Below, in pieces: positions 1 to 8,911 of a stretch of 33,135 nt of DNA. Under the pieces are notes generated by a model that was not told the DNA's origin, searched no databases, and saw nothing but the letters and a program-made list of their open reading frames with translations. The stretch comes from Paulinella micropora (Eukaryota > Cercozoa > Imbricatea > Euglyphida), in NCBI GenBank assembly GCA_009731375.1, contig BJOX01000102.1:952113-985247 (forward strand). The letters run 5' to 3'. The translations under genes were made by a program, and so were the position numbers. How positions within the stretch are numbered: position 1 is the stretch's first letter; the number at the start of each line of letters is the position of its first letter.

Positions 1-218
1 GGCCGGACAGTTATTAATACCTTTATTACTGACAAGGACACTTTCTAGAGTATTCCCGAATCATAGTCTGGAATGCCTAAAATCAAATGAGTATTACCAT
101 TCTGTTAAGGTCATAACATTTTGTGTGACCCAAAGTTATTAAAAGTCTTTTCTTCGGTTATTCTATACCCTTAGCGGGGTAGCTTCCCTAAACTCTGCGT
201 TTGAGAGATAGATTACGT
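1..218 (+). repeat. 5' LTR (right part)
   Basis: It aligns with the 3' LTR from about 7192 onward. Substitutions include positions near 27, 39, 56 and 91. It lacks a 222-bp block present in the 3' LTR at 7348-7569; the joint is at a CTTC that occurs at both ends of that block. The right boundary is placed where the two copies diverge, just after the shared GATTACGTTG. Confidence 0.88.
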
Positions 219-230
219 TGGTTATGAGCC
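219..230 (+). other. Primer binding site (tRNA-Met-like)
   Basis: TGGTTATGAGCC directly follows the LTR end. It resembles the TGGTATCAGAGC-type sites that many copia elements use to prime minus-strand synthesis from initiator tRNA-Met. The match is partial, so the tRNA identity is inferred. Confidence 0.6.
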
Positions 231-577
231 TTGACAAGGAGGCAAGCGTGCCGAAGCACGTATTGAGTCAAGTGCCCATATTCGAGGGCGATGACCAAAG
301 CTTTTGGCCTTGGTCAAGCAAGTTTCAGAAGCACATGCCAGGGGTATCTGTCCACGTGGCAGAGATGGTATCTGTGGCATTGGCTGACCCAGCTAAAGCC
401 AAAAAGGATTTTCCTTACGATGAAGCAAGGGCTAAGGCGGCAGAAGATTTAGAAGAGCCCGACTCGCCCATAAGTGATAGTGAGGAAGATGAAAAGTCAG
501 ACACCTCTCTGAGAGGAAGAGTAAGACCCCAGACAAAGAAAGAAGATCACAAACAACCAGAAGATTGGATAAAATGA
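224..577 (+). CDS. Gag N-terminal fragment (copia)
   Basis: The first ATG is at 224, six bases into the internal region and inside the primer site. The predicted 117-residue product has a copia-Gag-like start, with PIFEGDDQSFWPW at about residues 19-31 resembling the 'F-x-G-x-x-F-x-x-W' start of copia Gag. The C-terminal half is acidic, then basic (Ser/Glu/Asp and Arg/Lys runs). The frame ends at TGA 575-577, which overlaps the ATG at 574-576 of the next gag frame as ATGA. It may be a separate short Gag product, or one Gag split by a -1 change. Role by family: structural protein of the virus-like particle. Confidence 0.72.
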   Translation: MSLDKEASVPKHVLSQVPIFEGDDQSFWPWSSKFQKHMPGVSVHVAEMVSVALADPAKAKKDFPYDEARAKAAEDLEEPDSPISDSEEDEKSDTSLRGRVRPQTKKEDHKQPEDWIK

Positions 578-1629
578 CAGCAGAACAAAAGAGAGAGTGG
601 AAAGAGAAAGAAGCAAGGAAAAGGAAAAGACTAAGTAGAAAGCAATATACAAGAAGAAAGACAGCTGTCCGCAAAGAGAAGAAATATTATGAAAGGATGA
701 AAACTTTGCAGTTATGTCTGTCTGTGGCCTTTTCCAAAGACAATGTATCTAACTTCTTGCGAACACAGAAGACAAAAGGACCCATTGAAGAGTTGATAGC
801 AGTAAGAGATCAGTGGGGATGCATTTCCGGAGCGGGTAGGTACATGTTAGAGGAAGAGTTTGAGAGAACGAGGCCAAGGGCAGGTGAGAGGTATATAGAC
901 TGGCTAAATGAATTTCTCGCAAAGAAAATTCAGCTTGAAAGTTTACGTGGGACGCCATTTTCCGATGAGGAAGCAAAGAGAAAGCTATTTAAGAAACTGC
1001 GCTACCATCCAGCTTTCGGAGATAAATTTCAGGTGGACCACTATGATCTCCCGGCCAGACTAAGGCCAAATTTCTCGGAATTATGCGAAGCATCTAAGGA
1101 AAGATGGAAAATGTGGGAAGAAAAAGAAAGACGTAACAAATTCCGTGAAAGAAAAGCTCAAATACGCAAACATAACAACATGAAATCTGAGCGACGGGAT
1201 GACAAGCAGCAGCAAGAAACCAATCTCCTAATGGATAACAAAGGGAAAATGGGAGACAATAAACCGGGACCAAATACAGCTCCAAACTGGACACTCAAAG
1301 TCACGTCTTTCGGATGTGATGCCAAAGGCCATACTATGAGATATTGCCCGGTGATTTCGGAAAAGTTCCGCAAAGAGGGAAAATTGAAGCGGAATCAAAC
1401 AGAAGACAAGTCTTCAGAACAAGAAAAGAACGAACAAAAGAACAACTACAAGAACAAAAAGAAACACTTTTACAAGAAAAAGAAAGCACTCACTTTGATA
1501 ACAACTGACAACGACAAAAACGAAAACGAACAAAGTGACTCTGACACAAACGTTGCTTTAATCCATATGGGGAACACTTATGATAAGAGCGATGATGATG
1601 AGGAGGAAAGAGAAAAAGAGGATGAGTAA
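574..1629 (+). CDS. Gag main part with degenerate zinc knuckle
   Basis: This 351-residue frame starts at ATG 574, overlapping the stop of the preceding frame. It is very Lys/Arg/Glu rich. Its middle (about residues 90-190) has the helical, basic look of copia Gag, with the segment ERYIDWLNEF. Near residue 250 a nucleocapsid knuckle is recognisable as FGCDAKGHTMRYC. A CCHC knuckle is C-x2-C-x4-H-x4-C; here the first Cys position is Ser (TCT at 1303-1305, one base from TGT), so the knuckle is probably disabled. The tail is Lys-rich, then acidic, ending DDDEEEREKEDE. Confidence 0.75.
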   Translation: MTAEQKREWKEKEARKRKRLSRKQYTRRKTAVRKEKKYYERMKTLQLCLSVAFSKDNVSNFLRTQKTKGPIEELIAVRDQWGCISGAGRYMLEEEFERTRPRAGERYIDWLNEFLAKKIQLESLRGTPFSDEEAKRKLFKKLRYHPAFGDKFQVDHYDLPARLRPNFSELCEASKERWKMWEEKERRNKFRERKAQIRKHNNMKSERRDDKQQQETNLLMDNKGKMGDNKPGPNTAPNWTLKVTSFGCDAKGHTMRYCPVISEKFRKEGKLKRNQTEDKSSEQEKNEQKNNYKNKKKHFYKKKKALTLITTDNDKNENEQSDSDTNVALIHMGNTYDKSDDDEEEREKEDE

Positions 1630-1724
1630 CCAAGCTCACCACTCCAGGAGTCTACAAGTCCCCAAGCCCTTTGGAACGATACAAAGACCACACCTAGGGT
1701 AGGGAATAGACGTAGTGAGAGTGA

Positions 1725-2348
1725 GAAGGACGGGAAGTGCGGTTAGTATCAGCCACCCTACGAGGTCCCTCCTCACTACGGGGAGAAGGCAAGGAAGTGC
1801 GGTTAGTATCCGCCACCCCACGATGTTCCCCAGTCATCCCTAACCCTAACGAAACTCCTTTGAGGCTTGAAAGTTCTTACGGAGTCACGCCTGACACGAA
1901 GTGTGCAGGAATAAACAGACGCAAAAAACCATGTAATGTTTCCGTTGAAAAATCAAAAGGAAAGAGAGTATACGAAAATCACGCGAAACGATTATCTTAT
2001 GCAAGGTACTGCGGATATCACGCTACACAAGACCCAGATTACCCGGGGTTGGATTTGTCGGTAAGTCCCGTGTTGCGTCCCCCCAAATCTCCTTATTACC
2101 CAGACGAGCGAGATCTTAAAGCTGCCGCATTGGAAAAGTCTCATAAAATTTTGCAAAGACTCGTTTTCGGGGAATTTGAAACTTTACGTGACACCAAAAT
2201 TTCCATAAGTCCACAAGTCTCGCAAAATATTCCGCAACCACCACATGAGAAAAAGTTTAGCAAACATAATCCATTTTCTAGTCAGCGGACCGGCCAGAGC
2301 AAAGTGGGAGCGACGACTAGGGCCCACTTCTGCCAACACGTTTGGTAA
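1725..2348 (+). CDS. Extra frame between gag and protease with Cys/His module
   Basis: The frame is open from 1725 to TGA/TAA context at 2346-2348 but contains no ATG, so it would need fusion to gag or pol. It starts with a 60-bp imperfect tandem duplication (1734 and 1794) encoding EVRLVSAT twice. A spaced ligand set follows: CAGINRRKKPC at about residues 56-66, a His about 16 residues on, and YCGYH at 91-95 (C-x9-C-x15-H-x9-C-x2-H). I do not recognise a standard copia domain here. The spacing looks zinc-binding, but this is inferred from pattern only. The 3' end overlaps the protease frame by about 100 bp. Confidence 0.45.
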   Translation, partial: EGREVRLVSATLRGPSSLRGEGKEVRLVSATPRCSPVIPNPNETPLRLESSYGVTPDTKCAGINRRKKPCNVSVEKSKGKRVYENHAKRLSYARYCGYHATQDPDYPGLDLSVSPVLRPPKSPYYPDERDLKAAALEKSHKILQRLVFGEFETLRDTKISISPQVSQNIPQPPHEKKFSKHNPFSSQRTGQSKVGATTRAHFCQHVW

Positions 2349-3210
2349 CCAAGTAGGTCCCACCTCACAACAACTCCAGATCTCTAGTTCTAGACCAATC
2401 ACAGCACTCCCACCAACACAAACAACAAACACACAACCCATCAACCCCCCCGTCATCACCTTCAAAGATATAAATGAAATAGCTAAAACGTTGATGAATG
2501 AGTGCGTGAGGGGAATGAATGGAGAAGTGATGCGTGTTGTGAGTGGCGAGCTTGAGAGAGATGACTTTTTGACTGACATAGTAAGAGCAATAGAAGGAGT
2601 GTACTTGGATAGAGCAGTCAGACAGAGTCCCATTACTACACCTCCACAACTCACAGAAGAGAGAGAAGGTGAGGGAAGAGGAGAGGGAGAACTAGAGACA
2701 GAAATAGAGACAGAGACAGAAGGGGAGACAGAGCACGTATTGATACATGTGAGAAAAAGAGTGATGAAAAAGAGAGACATGACAGTACAGGATAGTGGAG
2801 CAAGCACAGACATATCATGCAGAGAAGACAGATTGATGGATGTCGATGAGATAGACCCGGTAGAGCTACTGACAGGCAATGGAGAGAGGGAGTTGAGTAA
2901 GTCAGGAAGAGCTAGGCTGACAGTAATAGATGGGAAAGGAAGGCCTAGAGCAGTAGAAAAGAAGATGTTACTTGACACTACCTTACCAGTTAGCATAGTC
3001 TCTACAGGACAGATGGACCACAAACACAACAAATCAGTCATCCACCAAAACGGACAGCTAGTAATACTCAAACACCCCATCCACATTAACGAGAGTGATA
3101 TACTAGTAAGGGGGAGGTTAACTAAAAGTATGATATATAGATGGGATGACGAATATGATGAACCATTGAAAGTCAACGAAAGATATGATCCTTTTGCGAC
3201 AAGGGGGTAG
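2245..3210 (+). CDS. Pol N-terminal part with aspartic protease
   Basis: ATG 2245 opens a 321-residue frame. The copia protease active site DSGAS is at 2791-2805 (residues 183-187), followed by beta-rich sequence of the expected length that includes LLTGNGERELSKSGRARL. The upstream part (residues 1-170) is Pro/Thr/Gln-rich, then Glu/Thr-rich with repeated ETE units, and probably forms the Gag-protease linker. By family, the protease cleaves the Gag-Pol polyprotein in the particle. The frame closes at TAG 3208-3210 right after a G5 run; the integrase frame continues in the -1 frame from there. Confidence 0.85.
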   Translation: MRKSLANIIHFLVSGPARAKWERRLGPTSANTFGNQVGPTSQQLQISSSRPITALPPTQTTNTQPINPPVITFKDINEIAKTLMNECVRGMNGEVMRVVSGELERDDFLTDIVRAIEGVYLDRAVRQSPITTPPQLTEEREGEGRGEGELETEIETETEGETEHVLIHVRKRVMKKRDMTVQDSGASTDISCREDRLMDVDEIDPVELLTGNGERELSKSGRARLTVIDGKGRPRAVEKKMLLDTTLPVSIVSTGQMDHKHNKSVIHQNGQLVILKHPIHINESDILVRGRLTKSMIYRWDDEYDEPLKVNERYDPFATRG

Positions 3211-4250
3211 AAGGGGAGGGAGGCCCCACAAATGACAACAAAAAGGAGATAAGTAAGCATGAAGTAAATAAGAAAGAGAAAGAATTACACGTAGATATAG
3301 TATTATACGAAGCTTACCCCAGAAAGTCAGACAAACCTAAAAAGATAGGAATCAAGCTTTTTCACTATGCCTGTGGGCATTATGGGTTAACAAAGATGCG
3401 CCTATTGGCAAAAATTCTGAACATTAAGTTAGTTGGTGACGAGAGTGATGTGAGATTCTGCGAATCTTGCATGATAGGAAAATCTAAACGTTTGCTACGT
3501 TTTGCAGTTAATACGATAGAAAGAGCCCAAAAGCCAGGTATAATCCTACACATTGACACATCAGGACCGTGGGCAACTAGATCAATAGGTGGTAAACGGT
3601 ATAAATTTTCAGTCACCGACGACTACTCACTATTCATTCTTGACTTTTATTTAGCCCATAAGAATGAGTTTGTAGATTGTTTAAAACAAGCTGTAGCCTT
3701 TTATGAGAGACAGACAGGAAACAAAGTAAAAGAAATTCGTGCAGATCAAGAATTTGACATTCCGGAGGAAGTCATTAAGTGGTGGAAAAATATTCGCTTT
3801 ATTTGGAAAACTTCCGCGACAAACGATAAAGACGGGAATCCTATTGCGGAAAAAGTGAATGATATTACGGCGGGGCCTGCACGAGCAATGCGATATCACG
3901 CTAAATTACCGCCGCAATTCTGGGCAGAATTAGAGCACGCAGCCACAACCATTCACAACATACTACCGGCAATTCACGGGGAACGCAAAGGAATCTCGCC
4001 TTATGAACAGCTATTAGGTAGAAAACCAGCACTCTTTCACTTAAAACCAATAGGATGCATGGGTGTGTTACATGTACCTAAGACTAAAGTGCGGAAGGGA
4101 GAGTACAGAGGGAAAAAGGTGATGCTAGTTGAATATGATCTATTTCGGGAACTATACCGCGTATGGGATGGTAAGAAGATAATTTCCGGAGTGAGAGATG
4201 TGAGATTTAATATTCACAAATCGGTAAACAAGCTCATCCTCCTAAACTAG
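3211..4250 (+). CDS. Integrase (HHCC zinc module and DDE core)
   Basis: The -1 frame is open through the end of protease and continues to TAG 4248-4250. The pre-integrase HHCC module shows HYACGH (His at 3363 and 3378) and CESC (Cys at 3459 and 3468). The catalytic triad fits D in HIDTSGPW (3555), D in IRADQEF (3744) and E in PIAEKVND (3849), with 34 residues between the last two. The ATG at 3396 lies inside the zinc module and is not the true start. By family it inserts the cDNA into the genome. The copia-type C-terminal segment YRVWDGKKIISGVRDVRF is present. Confidence 0.88.
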
Positions 4251-4792
4251 TGTCGTGGGATAATCATGACTCTGAGGGGGAGAATGAGAATGAGAGTGAG
4301 CAACCACACACATCTCCACAAGCGTCACCACCCCAGTCACCACCTCAATCACCTAAGTCACCGCACAACGTCAACAACGACCACCCAACAACACAGTTTG
4401 ATGAAGCTGAGAGGGAGATAGAAAATGTTGATGTCGATGTGAATGAGAATGAGCACTCATATGAAAATGAGCATGTGGAGAAGAATACACTGGATCACAA
4501 ACATACACGCCTATACACAAGTCCAGAGCCACATTATCCACAACAACCACCCACAGAGCACAAGATCAAACCACAAGAACATGAAAATGAACAAAATCCA
4601 ACAGATCCACTAAAAATACATGAAAGAAGAACATACGAAGAGAAATCATCACCATCTAAGGGATTAACGTGGGAACAGAGTCAGAGAGTAACGGAGAGTA
4701 ACATAATCCCCGGTAAAAGGCAGCGCAAGCCAGTAGAGAGATTTACCCCTAGCAATGAGCCCAAGAGAGAAAGAGAGAGGCTCAAGAGCTGA
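4251..4792 (+). CDS. Integrase-RT linker fragment of Pol
   Basis: A frame change near 4240 moves pol into this frame, which is open from before 4250 to TGA 4790-4792. It is low-complexity and hydrophilic (Ser/Pro/Gln, then Asn/Glu/His rich). It ends with GKRQRKPVERF, matching the basic-proline stretch that usually comes just before the copia RT domain. No catalytic residues are expected here. Confidence 0.65.
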
Positions 4793-4809
4793 TAGGTAAG
4801 GTAGTAAGA

Positions 4810-5652
4810 GTGCCAGCGCGTGCATGGGGAGATGGATGGGCGAAGAAAAAGTACGGTGTGGGATGGGAGAGCATAGTATGGGTAGGGGTAGTCAGCAGAG
4901 TGTGTGACCCCAGAGATAGACTAGTAGTAAGAGACAGACCTCAGCCCACCCACATAGTTAAGTTTGAAGACGAAGAAGAACGGATGTTGAATTCGGAAAT
5001 CCACAAATACTCCGTGAAAGATCCCGAATACCCGTTGCAAAGTCCCGCTAATATGTTCTTATGCGATGACCGTATGGTGGCAGATGAGATTCGTGATTTT
5101 TATTTGTATGTAGACGTTAGAGTACCCAAAGATGTCATAGAGGCAGGTTTGACAGCTAAAGATGTTTTAGAAGGTATGAAAGCAGAACAAAAAGCTCTTC
5201 AATCCTTTAACACATACACATGGGTACCCTATAAGGAGGCAAGCAAGGCAGGAGTTAGTAAGATAGTTAGATTGACATGGGTTCACAAAGTAAAGTTAGA
5301 TGAGAACGGGAAAAAGTTCATAAAGTCTCGTTTAGCTTTACGGGGAGATATGTTAGAACCCGGTGTTAGCTATAACCCAGATCAGCTCTTTGTTCCTTGC
5401 GCCGCGCACCATTCACTTTTATTTCTCGCCAAACTATCTGCCTGGCACAAACACAAACTATACGGCATAGATTTTAAAAATACATACCTGAATGCTCGTA
5501 TGAATGACCCTGTTTATGCATATGCGCCAGAGAGTGTAGACAAAGAAGGGCATAAGGGGATGATATGGCGTATAGATGGTGCCTTATATGGCGCACCTCA
5601 GGCAGGAAGAAGATGGTATGAGATATTAGCACCCAAGATAGAGAGGTTTTAG
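4810..5652 (+). CDS. Reverse transcriptase, N-terminal two thirds (RVT_2 type)
   Basis: Recognised by the copia RT succession: the AEQKALQSFNTYTWVPY region, the LTWVHKVKLDENGKKF region, KSRLALRGD, then YGIDFKNTYLNARMNDPVY with the first catalytic Asp at 5470-5472, and GALYGAPQAGRRWYE. By family it synthesises cDNA in the particle. Usual family residues are changed in places (G-x-D-F-K-N-T-Y for L-D-V-K-x-A-F). The frame stops at TAG 5650-5652 in a TTTT context; the +1 frame carries on in register, so this is a one-base indel relative to a working pol. Confidence 0.88.
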   Translation: MPARAWGDGWAKKKYGVGWESIVWVGVVSRVCDPRDRLVVRDRPQPTHIVKFEDEEERMLNSEIHKYSVKDPEYPLQSPANMFLCDDRMVADEIRDFYLYVDVRVPKDVIEAGLTAKDVLEGMKAEQKALQSFNTYTWVPYKEASKAGVSKIVRLTWVHKVKLDENGKKFIKSRLALRGDMLEPGVSYNPDQLFVPCAAHHSLLFLAKLSAWHKHKLYGIDFKNTYLNARMNDPVYAYAPESVDKEGHKGMIWRIDGALYGAPQAGRRWYEILAPKIERF

Positions 5653-6019
5653 ACTGCTAGATTCTGATTTATGTATGTTTGTAGAAAATGATAAAACTTT
5701 AAGAGAAGCGATAGTAGGGATATTTCATGTAGATGACTTGTTGTTCAAAGCACCAAACAAACAAGCATATGAGCGTTTTGCGTCCGCATTAGAAAAACAT
5801 TTCCCGCTCAAAAGACTCGGTATAGCCCGTGAATTCAAAGGAATAGAGATAGAGCAATCGAACGGGAAAATCATTTTGCATCAGCGAAAATATCAGCAGC
5901 AGATACTAAAAGAGGTAGGTTACGATTCTGCTAAACCCGTCAGTACTCCAGCGCAAGAACATTTCACGGAACCGATGTCGGAATCAGCCAGCTTGCGAAA
6001 TTTTCAATTCCTAGTTTAG
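5648..6019 (+). CDS. Reverse transcriptase, C-terminal part with VDD box
   Basis: The frame continues RT from the TTTT run. The catalytic pair is in FHVDDLLF (Asp-Asp at 5732-5737). Copia elements normally have Y-V-D-D here, so the Tyr is replaced by His. The fingers and thumb sequence GIEIEQSNGKIILHQRKY follows, as in copia RT. The frame ends at TAG 6017-6019 because of another frame change in an AAATTTT stretch near 6000. Confidence 0.82.
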   Translation, partial: FRLLDSDLCMFVENDKTLREAIVGIFHVDDLLFKAPNKQAYERFASALEKHFPLKRLGIAREFKGIEIEQSNGKIILHQRKYQQQILKEVGYDSAKPVSTPAQEHFTEPMSESASLRNFQFLV

Positions 6020-6276
6020 TTGGTCGTTTGCTATTTCTCGCGAAGATGACAAGGCCCGATATAGAACAAGCACTAAATTCGGCAAGTGTCACGCAAACTA
6101 TCGATAAGGGAATAACTTATGCGATGTTAGGCAGAATCTTTCGTTATTTAGTTAACTCTTATCGAGGTTTAGCTTACCTTGAGCCTAAGTCAGAGCAGGA
6201 AGGGCAAACCTATCCAAAACTTTCCATGTGGCCCGACGCAGCTCACAAAGTTTGTCAGAAAACAGGGGATTCGTGA
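6004..6276 (+). CDS. RT-RNase H connection, N-terminal RNase H fragment
   Basis: It continues pol after the frame change near 6000. LVGRLLFLAKMTRPDI matches the copia 'G-x-L-x-Y-L-x-x-x-T-R-P-D-I' stretch, and FRYLVNSYRGLAY matches the 'L-R-Y-L' stretch. The first RNase H Asp is likely in MWPDAAH. The frame closes at TGA 6274-6276 just after a G4 run (6267-6270), while the overlapping -1 frame carries on the domain. Confidence 0.75.
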   Translation, partial: SIPSLVGRLLFLAKMTRPDIEQALNSASVTQTIDKGITYAMLGRIFRYLVNSYRGLAYLEPKSEQEGQTYPKLSMWPDAAHKVCQKTGDS

Positions 6277-6674
6277 TCCTATGGGGCAGCGATCCAGTTG
6301 CATGGTTATCAAAGCGACAGAGTCGCATCGCCCTAAGTTCCAATGATGCTGAAATATTTGCAGCAACTGAGTGCATTAGAGAAGGACTTGCACTGAAACA
6401 CATCACACAAGAACTAAACATAGGCCAAAAGAGCCCGATAGAATTATTTGAGGATAACTCTCAAACAACCTTAGCGGCAGAGAGGGGTATGTCAGGTAAT
6501 AGAACTAAACACTTACCTTTAGAATTACACTTTATGCACCACCTACAGAGAGACGGTGAAATTAAGTTTGTAAAAGTAGGTACGAAAAAGTAGATAGGTG
6601 ATGTAATGACAAAATATTTACCGAAAGAACAATTCGAGTATTTACTTAACAAATTTACGGTAAAGATCGAGTAA
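6262..6674 (+). CDS. RNase H C-terminal fragment with internal TAG
   Basis: It carries AWLSKRQSRIALSSNDAEIF, with the conserved S-x-x-x-A-E box, then LFEDNSQTTLA with the conserved Asp-Asn, and RTKHLPLELHFMHH. All are typical copia RNase H motifs that degrade the RNA of the hybrid. TAG at 6591-6593 sits where the family has a Gln (K-x-Q-x-A-D), one C-to-T change away. The same frame continues past it through DVMTKYL, the usual end motif, to TAA 6672-6674. Confidence 0.82.
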
Positions 6675-7098
6675 TTTCGGGATTTGCATGTCCACTCACT
6701 ATGTTTGCTTTGAGTGTTTTGTGCAGTTTGTTGCTTGTTGCAGCAGTTTTGTTTTGCGCATTTAAGTTGGGGATAGCCTCGGTTGCCGGCCTCGCATGGT
6801 AGTCCGAGTCGGCGATCCAGCCTCGGACTGCTCGACGCCCCTGCTTTTCTATCCTTCTTTCTGTCCTAGAATAGGAAATCTAAAATTTTTCGATTTTTGC
6901 TACCCTCTACGGGAAGCGCTTGCAAATTTTGAACACATACATAGTTCATACATGTTACTGCATGACTACAAAAATACATGCATAGAGGATGTGATGAAAT
7001 TGGGAGTTGATGACCTTCGGGTTACCCATAACTGATCCTCACCACTATTTTTTTAAATATTACACACTGGCCACTAATATAGCCTATGACTTGCGACT
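6675..7098 (+). other. Retrotransposon 3' untranslated region
   Basis: No coding signal. It includes a GC-rich stretch with a perfect 8-bp inverted repeat, AGTCCGAG at 6801-6808 and CTCGGACT at 6822-6829. An 80-residue open frame at 6796-7035 shows no family features and is not called. Confidence 0.6.
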
Positions 7099-7109
7099 AA
7101 GGGGGAGCG
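7099..7109 (+). other. Polypurine tract
   Basis: AAGGGGGAGCG lies immediately upstream of the TGTAAT start of the 3' LTR. It matches the AAGGGGGAG type purine tract that primes plus-strand synthesis in copia elements. Confidence 0.75.
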
Positions 7110-7110
7110 T

Positions 7111-7643
7111 TGTAATGTACTATTAATATCCGTTACTCCACCTGGTCAATTTACCGGTAATTTGGATAGTCTTAGTCATAGGCAGGTTCATAGGCAGGAC
7201 AGTTATTAATACCTTTACTACTGACAAGGATACTTTCTAGAGTATTCGCGAATCATAGTCTGGAATGCCTAGAATCAAATGAGTATTACCATTCTGTTAA
7301 GGTCATAACATTTTGTGTGACCCAAAGTTATTAAAAGTCTTTTCTTCTGTACTATCCCCAACGATAGCTCAATGGAAGAGTAAGTCGGTAATATAACCAA
7401 ACACAGTCCTCAAAAAAGAGAATGATGTCTCGTTATATTAGCTCAGTGACACAAAAACAAAAGGCCGCCAAAAGACCAGGATCAAATTGGCATTTCAGAC
7501 GTGTCCGGCCAGACGAAATCTATAAATAAGTTTTTTACAGGATAATTCGAGGGGTGATGTCCACACTTCGGTTATCATATATAGTTATATACCCTTAGCG
7601 GGGTAGCTTCACTAAACTCTGCGTTTGAGAGATAGATTACGTT
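7111..7643 (+). repeat. 3' LTR
   Basis: It begins TGTAAT after the purine tract and ends near GATTACGTTG, the point where identity to the 5' LTR stops. It is longer than the 5' LTR because it contains the block 7348-7569. The termini TGTAAT and ATTACG are imperfect inverted repeats. The exact last base is uncertain by a few nucleotides. Confidence 0.82.
7521..7528 (+). promoter_or_regulatory. TATA-like box in 3' LTR
   Basis: TATAAATA lies in the 222-bp block that the 5' LTR lacks. Placement upstream of a presumed transcription start is inferred. Confidence 0.35.
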
Positions 7644-8245
7644 GCTGTGACTTTTTACGCTGTTTCATAAGTCGAGTTTTGAGCGTGACTTCATTTGCAA
7701 GTAAGTATAGAGTTAGTACATATAGTTGTTAGTACGGCTCCGGTAATTTCTGAATGGGGCTGCAAAATATTTACCATCATATATGCGAGGTTAGTAGCAG
7801 CATAAAGTAGGTGGGGCCGTTATTCCTAAATAGGGCCCGGGAGCAATCGACAATTTTATTAATTTAATAGTCTGAGTATTTAGTCATACCGGCCCACCCC
7901 AAGGATAATTACCTATTTTACCTATATCACTCTAAGTGTAACGGTGAATTCAAGCTTTGGCGATTTGGGGTTGGGGCACTTAGTGACGTGTCAGTCACGT
8001 TGAATTATTCAAATATCTCTAAGTAAAAGTAAAATACGAACCCTCTAGTCTAGTGACACTACTTGGAATTCTCAACGAAAGCCGTTCCTAATATTAATAT
8101 CATTGTACGACAAACCCCAGCCATGAGCAATTTTTAATGGGTAATCATGATTCACTTATTTCTAACTTTACTGAAAATGTTAGCGCTAACCCGGTGATGT
8201 TTTTCAATTGCTATTCAGTGCTGCCTTGTTAACCTTGATGAGTAC

Positions 8246-8560
8246 TCAGCACTACGAGTGGTAAATATTAATAGTTATTAAAAGAGTGCTTGCGTACAAA
8301 ATACTACCTTTAGTACACGAACTCGAAAGCGAACATCAAAACCGGTAACGAAAAATTTGTCTTTTTGTATTTTATCTCTTCTCCTTCCCAGTCAACTCTA
8401 CAAGTAGCAAGTATTCTATTAAAACAGTGCTTGCGTAAAAATATTACAAAACTAAGAAATTTTCATATGATTCTCTTTTGCTTCCTACTCAGCTCTACGA
8501 GTGGCACTGCCAGTAATAATTTCTATTAAAACAGTGCTTGCGTGAAAAAAACTATCTATT
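8246..8560. repeat. Three-copy diverged tandem repeat
   Basis: AGTGCTTGCGT occurs at 8285, 8426 and 8533. Each copy is preceded by a TATTAAAA-type run and by a CTACGAGTGG-like block 30-45 bp further upstream. Spacing is 141 and then 107 bp, so the copies have drifted by indels. Confidence 0.75.
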
Positions 8561-8870
8561 GTCGACGGGTGGGACCGTCGGAGGTGCAGCTCTAGTGAAA
8601 CTTGAAAACTTGAAACCAATCGCCCTCATGACTATTGCACACACCGAAAAAATCAGTAAAATTTTATCTTATTAATAACAATGACTGTGACATAAATTTT
8701 AGTACAGATGCAAACCAAAACTTGAAAAATATTAATAAATTTGATTGTCGGCTAGGTTTACCGTCTGTAATCATAGTATTAATATTATGAAGTTAATACT
8801 ATCAATATTATTACCGGTACTTGAATATTTCTGACATGCGTCGCAGTGCGAGCCAAAACTTGATATTAAT

Positions 8871-8895
8871 AGTGTACGTATTTATTACGTACACT
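8871..8895. other. Perfect 10-bp hairpin
   Basis: AGTGTACGTA (8871-8880) and TACGTACACT (8886-8895) are exact reverse complements around a five-base TTTAT loop. It lies about 210 bp beyond the stop of the minus-strand gene. Confidence 0.8.
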
Positions 8896-8911
8896 GTATC
8901 TTAGAATCAAC

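Larger units (their letters stand above)
1..7643 (+). mobile_element. Ty1/copia LTR retrotransposon, degraded, left-truncated by window edge
   Basis: The domain order gag, protease, integrase, reverse transcriptase, RNase H is the copia order; gypsy elements place integrase last. Sequence at 1-218 recurs at about 7192-7643, giving LTRs about 97% identical where they align. A primer binding site follows the 5' LTR and a purine tract (7099-7109) precedes the 3' LTR. The first roughly 80 bp of the 5' LTR lie outside the window, so target-site duplication cannot be tested. Frame changes near 3207, 4240, 4800, 5647, 6000 and 6268 and a TAG at 6591 break pol, so this copy is probably dead unless some breaks are sequencing errors. 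Confidence 0.93.
7644..8900. other. AT-rich intergenic region without genes
   Basis: No coding frame or known element was seen. It contains a diverged three-copy tandem repeat (8246-8560), many ATTAATATT-type AT palindromes, and the hairpin at 8871-8895. Confidence 0.6.

Noticed and set aside
2184-3260. 358-residue minus-strand frame opposite protease
   Set aside because: It is a shadow of the Glu/Arg-rich pol frame, with a Ser/Leu-rich composition and no domain features.
6796-7035. 79-residue frame after RNase H
   Set aside because: No similarity to env-like or copia features. It lies in the expected 3' untranslated region.
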